A stretch of DNA of 64,000 nt from Symsagittifera roscoffensis. Lineage: Eukaryota; Xenacoelomorpha; Acoela; Convolutidae. The notes below the pieces were generated by a model. It worked only from the letters and a program-made list of their open reading frames with translations, did not search any database and was not told the DNA's origin. How positions within the stretch are numbered: position 1 is the stretch's first letter; every line of letters starts with the position of its first letter. The stretch covers positions 46,897,758 through 46,961,757 of the forward strand of contig NC_087062.1 of assembly GCF_963678635.1 (NCBI RefSeq). Reading direction: 5' to 3'. Below, piece by piece: positions 20,345-32,300 of this stretch. A program made the translations under genes and the position numbers.

Positions 20345-23300
20345 CTGAAACGTCAAGCAGAGCATGTGAAATCGGAGTCAAACAAAAATGAGCTGGAGTA
20401 GAGTATGTTTTCTAAATAGTTTTTCACCTGATTTGCTCCGGCGCGTGACTATCTGACTCTATTCGATATCTGGCTGCCTCCTCAGTTTGAATATTGCACC
20501 AAATCTAAAACATAGCCAACAGCCAAACATAACCAACAGACTCGAGCAAATCAAATTCATGCTCGATTTATCGCAATATTTGGAGAGCCTGAAATTCCCA
20601 TCCGTTTTTTAAATGAACAGAGATGACCTGTAAAAATCCATTTCAAAAAATAACAAAACCACAGTTATCGGTATTCAACCTCCGACGTAGCTTCCGCCTA
20701 AGCCTCGTTTACTTCAGCAAAGTAGCCCTAGCGTCTTGGCTTCTAATACTCAAAAATGGGAATAAAAAATGTTCACAGAAAAAGTCTATTGCCTGATTAC
20801 GAAAAACTTGCTATTGCAAAAGTAAACATGATTACCTGTCCGAAAGCGACGAAAAATATCTGATCGTGAGTCAACCCGAGTCCTGGATAGATCAACTCCT
20901 TTCCATGTTCCCGCTCATACTCCTTGTAGGCCTGAAAATATTAGATTATTCGCAACCACTCAGTTCCAAATGCATGTAAATTAGATTCTTCTTTCAGTTA
21001 TCAGATAAATGGAAGCTAGCAACTTCATTGATCCGCTTGTATCCCACGCATCTAATTCGTAACAAATTAGACGTGTTCGCTCAAGTTGGCTGAATATCTC
21101 ATTTTTGACAAATGGATGGATGGATGAAGAATTAGCACTTAGGGAGGGTGCAATGAAATGAAAGCAAAAGCCACTTCGCACAGTCACCTGATAGGAGTTT
21201 TTTATTCCGCCGTTGTCTGCAATGTTTTCCCCCAGAGTCAACACTCCGTCAACCTATACAATTTTTCCGTTTTGCAGTTAATTAACAGAGGATGTTACAC
21301 TATCAGAAGAATGAGGAAAACAGCATCAAGTCCAAATAGATAAGTATTTGCTTAGGATAGCAAAACAAACTGTTCATATTTTTCGCTGTCCAAAACGTCA
21401 GCTGCGAATCCTTAGTTCAAGTGAAATCCTTAAATAATACAAAAAGTGTAAATGTGAAGGTTTTAATCCCCCCCCTTATATAGCATATTTTTCAACTTCA
21501 TCCATTTTTGAAGCCATTTCACGACTTGGTGCTTGATATTTCGATACAAAGCACAAATAACAGCTCTACTCTATCCCTTCATTAGAAATTCAATTTTGAA
21601 AACTAATTTAACGTTGCCACGTAATGAAATTTTGCAAGTTGAACAAAATAGCTATTCTGAGCACTTTTTATGCCTTGTTACGAGGAACTTTCATGGTGAG
21701 GGAGGAAAGGGGACACTAATGAAGAATGCGTACAAAATGTTTTAATGTTCACGCTGCGAAATTTCATTACAGAAGGAAAATTGTAACTGTCTTTCAGAAT
21801 TGAAAAGCAAATAGAATGGATTGAGGGTCCTCAAGTCGCTTGCCCTATACAACTGTTCCACTGACGCCAGCCACTGATAAGCTTTTAAACTGCCGACATT
21901 ATGCAGCAAAAGTGTTTTTATAAAATTAAACATAGCCAGCAGGCCGCCGAGAACGCAAGTTAACAGAAAAACATCTGACTTGCTTTTTTTGAAAAACTTT
22001 TCAATTTAAAGAAATTCAAGAACAATTTTAACTCAATTTGGAAAAAGAGAACTTTTGATATAAATTAATGCTCGCTTGTCTAAATATTTCTGAGCTCAAG
22101 ATTCATGGCCAACTCAAAAAGCAGCGCACAAGTGAAAATTAATAACAAAAACAGCTTCAGCTGCTGATTTGATGATTTCGAACTTCTCAAAAAACATCTG
22201 TTGACATCGTAACTAATTTCTCGGCCCAAAAATTCCCAATGCGGCATATTGATTAGAATAAATATGCCTTAGAAAGCATATATGCTTGTATAGAAAAAAG
22301 AGGTGGCAATTATTTGACGTCAATTAAGCGGTTTTTGATAATGATGTTAAAAATCTCGCAGGAAAGATTAAATGAACAGCTTCTCTGCTAATGAGACGAA
22401 ATTAAGATCTTGCACCCCAGTATTTATTTTGGATTCAAATTGTTCAGCATTGCATTCAAAAAACTCGATCCAGATTGGCTCAAAAATCTAAATTTGAAAC
22501 AAGGGAACATCCTCCTCCCTAAAAAGGCTTTAGTTATCTTAGCCCCCAAATTTTGCAATGAAATATGTTTAAAAGTGACCCCGCACTACAACAAGCACCG
22601 CTTGCGTAGTTGCACGTAATTTCCATGTGGAAGTTCAAGACGCAAGAAAAATCGACCTTGAGTCGCGAAAAGACGAGCTTCGCTCATTAGTAATTACTTT
22701 ATCTGTAATTGCGAAAACAGGAGCTTTGGGAATGCTATGAAGAAGACAACTTTTCAAGAAAATTTTCTATATGCAAAATAAAACAGATCTCAATCAGAAT
22801 CGAACTCCCGGGCTTTTTCGCCTCAAGCATGGGGGTTACAGTAACTTGGAATAAAGCTGAACCACCGATCTACGGGAACCAAGCCGATAAAAAATACATC
22901 GGACGATAGTCCGAAAAAGCACAAAAACTCTTGTTTGCAAAACAGGACCCGGCCGGATTCGAACAGCAAGCCTTTGCCATCTAAGCTGTTGTTTTACCTC
23001 TACGCCAGATAGCTGATTGGATTTGAATTTATAATAACTAAGCGGTAACAAAGCCGAAAATATCAACCGAAACCTAAAATTCTAAACTTATAAAAATGTT
23101 TAGTCCTTTTTCCCCTCAGAGCACGCATACATGCACAAAATTTTCTTCGGTCGTAACAACGCAAAAAGAGGCCACAAAGTCGATATTAACCGGGTCGACA
23201 ATTATAAAGCCGAAAAAAAAGAAAAAAAATGAAAAAAAATTTAATAAATCGAGCTGGTAAAATTACAACCAATTTGAAAAGCATATTTCGATTCGGTCGG

Positions 23301-26300
23301 ATGCTTAAAGTAACTGCAGTGGAAATTGTTTACAGCTAAAATAAACGATTCTTTGATGTGGCAACTGAGCCAAAAAAACATATGCAGAAAAATAATAGGC
23401 CGAAATTTTTTGATCCAGAATATTTACCTTTTTCAAAAAAAAGTGGTCCTGGTCAGATTCGAACACAAAACCTTTGCCGTCCCAGGCGTATTCGTTACTA
23501 GCAGACTAAGTGTGCAAGAAACACTACGAAATTTGAATTCAATATGAATCAAGGTACATCAGGAGCCCACTGAGTCCTGTGGACAGTTGTTTACGGGAAA
23601 AAAGTCTATTACCCGATTGTAATACCCTTGCTTATCGCAAGGATAATAATTAATGTTCTGACCATTGAAAATGGGGAGGAACTTTGTATACAGGTAAGTT
23701 TTAGTTTTTTTTCTGTTTTTTTATTTCCACGCAAAACCAGGTACCACAAATAATCATCGGACTGGGTGCGTGATATATCATACTACAACCCTTTCAGTCG
23801 TGATTTTAAAAAAATCCCAGTGTCGAGAAAACCAGCTTTGAAATTTTCAATTTTTCATCTATTTTCGAGCGTGTAAAGCAATCGAGTAACGTTCGTTATG
23901 TATGCAATTATCAAATTTGCCTAAAAATTGATAATTTTACTAAAATGCCTTATATAGCGAGTCTCTCACAAAATTTTTTTTCTAAAATATTTGAAATTTC
24001 TAGTGCAAAAAAAAACAAAAATAACTAAAAAATTCTTTTTGGAAAATTTTTTCCTCTTTTTTGAAGACAATTGTAGTCAAATTCACTAAATTTTTACGGT
24101 TTTGTATAGCTCTATCATGACACGAGATAGAAGAAGAGACACTAACTTGAAAAAAAAATTATGAGAAAGTGGTGGGAACATTCTGTGCTACTTGCACAGC
24201 AACCAGCTATCCTTGTAATTAATTCAATTGTTTGAGAAAGCATATGTAGTGAAACGCTATTACATGAATTTCGGATGGCGAAGTGTACTGACCGGCATAT
24301 CATACACATGGTAGTGGGAGTACTGCTTGACGAAGCACTGAGATAGATCGGTGAACTTCTGGGCCGTCTCGTTCTTGAACCACTCTCGCTGGTTGCCCTC
24401 CAAATCATATGTGCGCCCCTGTGTATCAAATCCATGAGTGAGCTCGTGGCCCACCACCACCCCGATGCCCCCGTAATTGAAGGACATCGGGTACTCCTCA
24501 GAGTAGAAAGGTTTCTGAAGAATTCCCGCGGGAAAGGCTGAAAAGATACCAAACGTTCTTCTATTCGTGATAAGTATTGCCAAATACTCAAAACAAAGTA
24601 TCCAATGCCAAAATGATTTCAACAATACGAATAGTCACTGAAATGTTGTTCTCTAGAAAAATGCAAATGAAATTCACAATTATTTTGACTTACTGAAAGA
24701 GTTTTTGGCTGGAACGTAGTAAGCATTGATCTGCTGCGGAGTCATCTCCCACCTGGAGAACAATGCCAAGTTCAAATGACATTAACAAAAAAATTCGTCT
24801 AATATTTTCGCAGACCAAAATAGTCCCGCTGCTCTTACTCTGATTTGTCGACTGGTTTGCGCAATTTCAGGAGATCCTGTCGCGATGAAAAGTAGCCCAG
24901 CTGCAACTGATTTTCGTAGTACGAATCTTCGTCAAAATCAACCTTTAATAATTTCCAACCATTTCACATTCAAGTAGATTCAGTTTCGTTATCGGAGATA
25001 GCCTTCAAAAAGTCCAAATGCTATTTAAATTAACGTCTGAAACCAAAAACTTAAACCTGCGCTTTTAAATACTCTTGATTGATTTTACAATCTCATATTT
25101 GTGACAGATGAGCGAAACTGAAAAATGGATGTTCATTTACCCCCTCGAGTAGATTTCCCACATATGTGTTGTTGAGCAGCTGATCCGGGTATGCGAGGAA
25201 GTCGTGCATGGCCTTGGCCTTCCTTACTGCGTATGCTCTGGTGGCGGGGTCCAGCCACGTGAGGTAATCCAGACTGTAGACGAAGGAGTCGCGGATGCTC
25301 TGGATCATGTCTCGCACTTTCTGCTTACTAGACGGGTTGAAGTAGTCTCGGATAAACTCTGCCCCGATCACATTGCCCACTATGCTATGTGCGTTGATGA
25401 GATTCACACACTGTCTAAAGAAACACTTTAATTTGCAACAATTAAAGCCTAGGAATACCTTTGCAGAAACCCTTTAAGCCGAAAAAAATCAACAAGTTTT
25501 AAGTTAATAAGTCCCCTTCCTCCTCAAACCACAGACATACAGACATACACACGCACGCACGCACTCGCGCACACACACACACAATTTTTTCGCTCGCCAA
25601 AAGACGCAATATGGCCATTTAACCGATATAATATACGCCAAAACCTATCTAGCCGAAAGAAAAAAGCCAAAAAAATGGCTGTCATGAAACACTTGAACCA
25701 AAAACTTTTATATCTTTAGCATTTTGTGCAATTAAGCGGGAGCATAAAAATTTTGTTTACCTGGAAACGAGTCGGAATTAGGTCACAAAGCCGATAAAAA
25801 ATAGGCCGACAACATTTGAGCAGAATATAGTTTTTAAGCAAAGAAATAAGAACATAAAAGTCAAGGCTAGTAAAATTACAAATGTCAGAGGCAAATCTGA
25901 ACACCAAAAGAAGCTATAATGTGAAAAAACTAAAAAAAAAAACAATTACAAAATACGATAACTAAGCTGACAAAACATAAGAGGACAAATAATGAGCCGA
26001 CCAGTTTCTTGTGAAACGGAATACTTCCCGTCTGAAAAAAATAGGTCTGTCAGATTCAAACCCACGACCTTTGCCGTCCCAGGCGTATTCGTTACCTTCA
26101 GACCAAGTGTGCTGGAGACACAAAAAATTAGAATTAATTAAGAACTTAAACGAAATTTACCATTTCTAATTTTGACCAATCTGTGACTTCATGATTTCCG
26201 GGGCAAAGTATATTACCCTATTGCAATACCCTTGATATAGCAAGGGTTATAAGCATCGAAATGAAGCTTACAAAGCGGTAACAAAGCCGACATTTCTTGA

Positions 26301-29300
26301 GCATACACAAATTGTCCCGAAAAAAAAGGATTTTTTTTTCCTAGAAAAACGTGAAAACTTATATCAGGTCTCCCCTCAAAACATTTCAATAAAATCATTT
26401 TTTTTGCTCAAACGACTCAAAAAGAGGCTTCGAAACCTTAGGCCAAAACTGTTGTATGCTGAAACTTTTCCAGCCAACAATAACAATCAACATGTGAAAC
26501 AAATTTCGAATACAAAACTGGTATTCAGATGTGCTCAAAAATTTTCTTCTTGTTGACGAAGTACAAATGGTCATCAACAACTTCAGTCATCCTGTCACCA
26601 AAGTTTTTTACTGGAAAAATAGTTTATTACCCGGTTTCAATACCCTTGCTTTCGTAGTGGTAAAGATCTCGCCTGAATTGTCTACATTTTTTTCGCAATT
26701 CAGACTGACTGTCAAAAACTTAAAATGACACGATGAGAGACTGGCCTCCCAATTTAATTAAACTGCAATTTTCAACGTTCTTTAAGCTATTATAACCAAA
26801 CGTTCGTGCTTTCTCCGCCTGCTTCAATCGCCCTTTCGTAGAAAAGATTACATATATTTTATACCTTTGGGAATCTGTCCAAAATCCAAAACGTCAGAAT
26901 AAAACAAACTGACTTACTCCCATCGAGGACGCATTCCGGAGTTAGATCCTTTTGCCACCAGGGTCAAGTTGGCTTTGATGATTTCGAAGTCATGGTTAAT
27001 ACTACTCATCGAAATGTCGATCACTCTCCAGAACTGATAGTTCTGCAGAATCCTACAGCAAAAAATATGAACAGTCATGCAGTTTTTCTAAATTGCAGAT
27101 GTAGAAGCTTAATAAATTTTTACTTCATTACCTAAAAAGTGACTAATATCATAACAAATAACGATGATATGCTAGAATAGCCGGCTATTTTGAGAACTAG
27201 TTTAGCGGTGCATGTATTAAATTTAAGAACTATAAAGCGTAATATAGTCAAGTCAATTGATTTTCAATCAATTTCACATGCTACTAAGATAGTTTTTGTA
27301 AATACATTACTCTGCTAGGTGAAATTTTATCCAAAAATTTTACTTTCTTTCTGCCAAAAAATATTTGGCTTTGAAATAATTTAGAAAGACTGTTCGAAGT
27401 AAGAAAGAGCGACATAGCTATTTAACTTGAATCTGTCACCCATATATCCTAATCATGGTGAACGCACTTTTCGCAATCATTTCTACAATTTTTCAAAAGA
27501 CAGGCGTTGTCATTTCCAGTTGGTTTATGATTAGAACTGAATAGACGGGAGAAAGTCAAAAGTAGAGCGTACTCTTTCGAAGAGTTGCTGACAAAATCGC
27601 CAACTCTTAGGAAGAAGAGAGGGTCTAGTAGCTGAATGGGTTCGTCGTCAGTGATCTTGATGCCCACTCCGGTGAATAAATTGCCCAGGATCCCATCCCA
27701 ATCCACCTGAGGCACCATTTCTTTCAGTCTTTTCAGAGTCGTGATCTCGTAAGTCTCTTCCGTCGGCATTGTTTGGATCGCATCTTGGTCCGTGATGATT
27801 TTGGAAAAACTGATCTCCAGGTCGATTATTTCCTGGATCTTTCCCGCAATTCTTGTCTTGAGTGCATTGTCAAGAACTACGTTTGAAAGTGAGCGAGTGA
27901 GTAAGTAGAACGCCTCTTCCATCGCGTATTTGAATGCCTTCATTCGGTTGTCTGTATCGGAGATGTTTTTGTAAGTAGAGTATGTGCCCAAACTTAAGTC
28001 AGTTCGTGGACCAATCTGAAAATTATTATAAATCATCAGTATAAACAGTATTTACAAAACAATCGCAAAGTTTTAGCTTCGGTAACTTACCGTCAGGATG
28101 TTATTACTGGTGTTTGAATTTTTGGGATATACTGCCATGTCGTAAAAGAAGCTGCCTCCGAACTTCTCCGTTATCTTCCTGTCTGTCACCTTGAAGTCTA
28201 TATTGGCTACCGTGGCATTATCAGCAAACACCGTCGATCCATCGATAAACTAAACCAGAAAATGAACTATAATATCTAATAGAAAATCAATTAAAATGAA
28301 TCAGACTATTTTAAAATCAATAAGATCAGTCTCCCTTGCAATGAATGCTCGTAATATGTAAACCAGACTTCGTGCGAACTTCGACATTTCTCTTTTTAAG
28401 AGCTCAATTAACTTTCGTTTGTTTTCACAACTTTCGCGCACTTTTTTTATGTAAAAGCCCAGCAGAATTATATTGGTACCTCAAGAATTTTGAGCATTGG
28501 ACTCGCACCCAACGTTTCTCTTGCATTTCCGCCGCATGATTTGTAAAAAGTGTAAGTTTTCCTCTGTGAGTCCAGCAACTTTGCTGCTGGTCTTGGTTCA
28601 GCTGCTCTCTTTGTTCTTTCCTGGTCTTCTTTTTCACTCGCAGCCAAAGCCTTCATTTCACTGCCCCAGTCATCCAGGATTTGCTTCGTTTTCAGCTTCA
28701 GTTCTTCATTCAGCACCTAGTAGCGCATCTCTGATTCAAATCAGATACAAAGCGGTTTTTTCACACTCTAGTCTAAATCCCACTGCAAAATACCTGCCAA
28801 GCTGCAGCAAAATAGGACAATTGTCATGGAAAAAAGCCGTAAATTGTAAAAATGTCAATATGCACAAGGAATTTGAAAAAATATAGTAACTTGTTTTTGG
28901 ACCCTGTAAACCATTAGCCAAGTCAACGCTCATCTCCCACTCCAAAAACGGCAATTAGCTAACAGAAATAAGCAAACACGGAAAATGTTGGAATTTGAAG
29001 GGCAGAAAGAGTAAACCTGTTTAAAGGGATTTAAGAGGAGATTATTCATTTGGTCCACGTCTTTTGTTTTTCAAATTTCACAAAACTTTAACAAGAAGAT
29101 TTAATTAACTTAGAGCTCTTTATTCTTTATTTATTCTTTGAATTATCATCAAGACCGAAAAAGTTTTCACTACGTTCACTGACTCCGTATACACCCAAAT
29201 ACAAAGTTCCTCCCTGCTATAAATGGTCAGAACAATAACTCCAAACTGCGAGTTTTATACAAAAGAGTGATCCGTAGGAAACTACATACTGAATGCGCAT

Positions 29301-32300
29301 GTTGTATCAGGAGAAAATGTTACTTGAAAAACAAATCGGTTTTTCAAAACAAGAATAAACTTCTTCCGCGATAACTCAGACCGTCAAATTTTTAATTGTC
29401 CTTGGGTTCTCATCGGTTAATAGAAACAAGATAGAACTTCTTCCGTGCTAAATCACAAGTAAGTTTTTAATTGTCCTTAGGTAAATTAGATAAAAATTAG
29501 AGAGGAATTCGATGCTGATCTCTTAAATTGAAACCTATCAGATTTTTAACGCTCTATATTATTTTAATTAGTGACCTTTTGTACATTTCTCCAGCTCCAT
29601 TTTTGACCTTCAAAATTTGGAGCCTTTTCGCAGGCAATCGGTACCGAGATCACGATCCCGCCAATTCCACATTCAAGGGTGTCATTCAAAAGAGTGTTTG
29701 GCTGCGGGTTTTCGACGAGGCGTCCGGGGATCTCTGCCTATCTAAGACGCCTGTTACTTACGGCAGGCAACATAGAGTAGAATCTGGGACCAGCTAATAG
29801 ATGACAAACAGGATACTGCGACTCGTCAGTGTCGATCGCGGACAGATCTACCTTTTGTGTCATGTGCAGAAAATCTGTGCAGAGAAAATTTCTCCGCTAG
29901 TCCATATCCGCAATGAAACTTACGATGGTTTCCCCTGGGACTGTGCCTCCGAAAAGACAAAACAACAGTGCATTTCGGCTGTGCAAACGACACGAAAATA
30001 AAAGAACCTCAATATCATCCAAATAAATATTGGCCGATGGCGAGGCAAGAAAGCAATAATGAGGAAACAGGTAGCGGATTTACACGCGGATATTGTGGCT
30101 GTGCTAAACGCCTTTAGGGAAAGACTGGGTGGTTTTTAGAAAAACCGGACAATTCACCGGACGCCTAACTGCCAGTCTAGGCCACGAGGAGGGTTTGCAA
30201 TCGCTGTTAAGCCATGGGAAAGGGAAGGCAGGGAAAACGATGGCCTCGATATCCCAGCAAGGGCGGCACTGGAATCAATTATGATATCCTTCAAATTAAA
30301 CGGAAAAGGGAATGATCTCCTCAATATCTATCGTCTCTCAGAAAAACAAGGAACATCCGACAATAAGTATGCCAAGTCAAATTTCCATAAGTCGCCTACA
30401 ACAAAAAATACCCTCAATTAAGCGGACATCAACGGGCACGAAAGCTGGGAGACTACTCCCTGAAGCTGAAATAGGTAAAGAGGTGGATGAATGGCTGCCG
30501 AATAATGAGCTATTTGCAATGAGAAGAATGGACGGTAATGAGAAGAAATCCAGTCCAGACATATCCGTTGCACATTGCACTTTAACTGGAGTACTCCTTT
30601 TTAACTGCAGTACTCTGGCAATTCTATTACAATCTCATGAAAAAATTAGCCTCAAACCACATTTCAACCGGCTTGAACCATATTTCAACATGACAAATTG
30701 TAACTGGCCGAAACTTTCGAGGATGATAGAATAATCGAAACTACTCAATGGGTCAGACGTAAACATCGTCTCGTCGGAAGCTGCGGAAAAAGTATTCATC
30801 GAAAAAATCCTAGCAGCTGCAAAAGGTTCTACACCTGACAAAACCCGGAAGAACGCAAAGCTATGTTGATGGAGGAACACGAGAAACCTGGAACACTGAT
30901 AACAGCCGAAAAAATTGAATTACGACCTTAACGAGACACGAAAAACAGCAAAATAGCCGCGCTCTGCTCAATGCAACATTAGAGAAAAGCAAGAGGCACG
31001 CATGGAGGCAGTATGCTGCCACATTTAGCGCGAGGGACCCCTACCTAGGCCGTATGGAATACAATCCGGTCATCGGGTGGACGAAGCAAGAACCGTCTCC
31101 CAAACCGCCTATAAATGCCGCAAACAAAACTCTCTATTCGAGTAAAGAAAAAACACTACTCGCAAGCAAGGCCTACGCTCAAGTAAGCAAGGTTAAAGTA
31201 AAACGAGGCGACTCGAAAAAAGGGAAATATTACCTTTAGAAAGGTTATTAGAAAAACCAAAAATACAGAACCTCACAATAGCTTCCTCTGGAATTTCAGG
31301 GTCCTGGGCGCTCTGAACCCAAAAAAGCCGGGCCCGACGAAGTTCACCTTATGCTAAAAAAAATGGGAAACGGAGGCCGGAAATCCCTCTTTTAGTTGAT
31401 AAACAAGCTGCAAGGAAGGAAAAGTCTTTCGTCCTACAGGACGGCATTAATAGTTCCAATACTGAAGAACCAGCAGATGCAATTAAATCCTATAGACCAG
31501 TAGCATTATTGGCCTGCTGAAGTAAAACCGTGGAGAAGATGGTCGAAGAAAGTATCAGCTCTCTGTTTGCGGCCCAATTGCACAAAAAAAAATATCGCAG
31601 TACCCAAATTGGCTTTATTCAGCTGTAAAGAAGATCTATCGGCATAGAAGTTCGCTGGCAGTAAATTAGACACAGCGGCGAAGCTGCACTTCGCTAAGAC
31701 AACCAAAAAAGAGTTAGTCTAATTACTTACCACCTGCGCGATACTAGCTTGCTGCCTTCTAATACTTGCCACCAATAAAGCTTATGCAACACAGTTATTA
31801 AAATGCCAATGCTTAAGAAACTAAGCGGCGGAAGCACAAAGTTCTTGAGCAGTAACTTTTGTGAGTTGCATTGGGAAAAAAAGAGGACTGACCATGATCG
31901 AAAGTTCACTTGTGTAAATACAATGGAACAAACGTTTATACTACTAGTTAAGAAAAGTGACTTACGATAAAAAGCATTCAAAAATATTACACCTGTTCTG
32001 TTTAAATTGACAGCACCCACCTGGAAAGCGTTCCATGAGCCGTAGTTGTCCGGAGGAATAGTTTCCGTAAGCCATTTCCCACACGAGTATGTGTAGAAAT
32101 CTGTACATGGATCCACCGACTTATTCATCTTGGAAAGGATCTCACCAGCCACTCGCACACATGTCTCCGTTAAACACAGTTCTTTTTCTGAAAAACATCA
32201 AGAGAAGTATTGTAGTTCCTGTCATTTACAACTTATGCACGCGCTTCTCTTGTCTCATCTATTTTGATAAAGGATGCATTTAACTTAAGGATGAAGTAAG

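Noticed and set aside
19946-20365. 139-codon minus-strand open frame over the end of the metallopeptidase
   Set aside because: It overlaps the true last exon in another frame; the family-matching frame ends in CAVW-stop at 20245.
24142-24591. 149-codon minus-strand open frame over the HELTH exon
   Set aside because: A shadow of exon j, which is read in the overlapping frame with clear M13 motifs.
22795-26115. Functional tRNA genes
   Set aside because: Box A and B motifs are present but the acceptor, anticodon and T stems do not pair properly, and the heads are attached to shared repeat bodies, which indicates SINEs.
28497-28886. 129-codon + strand open frame
   Set aside because: Antisense shadow of metallopeptidase exon c and part of its intron.
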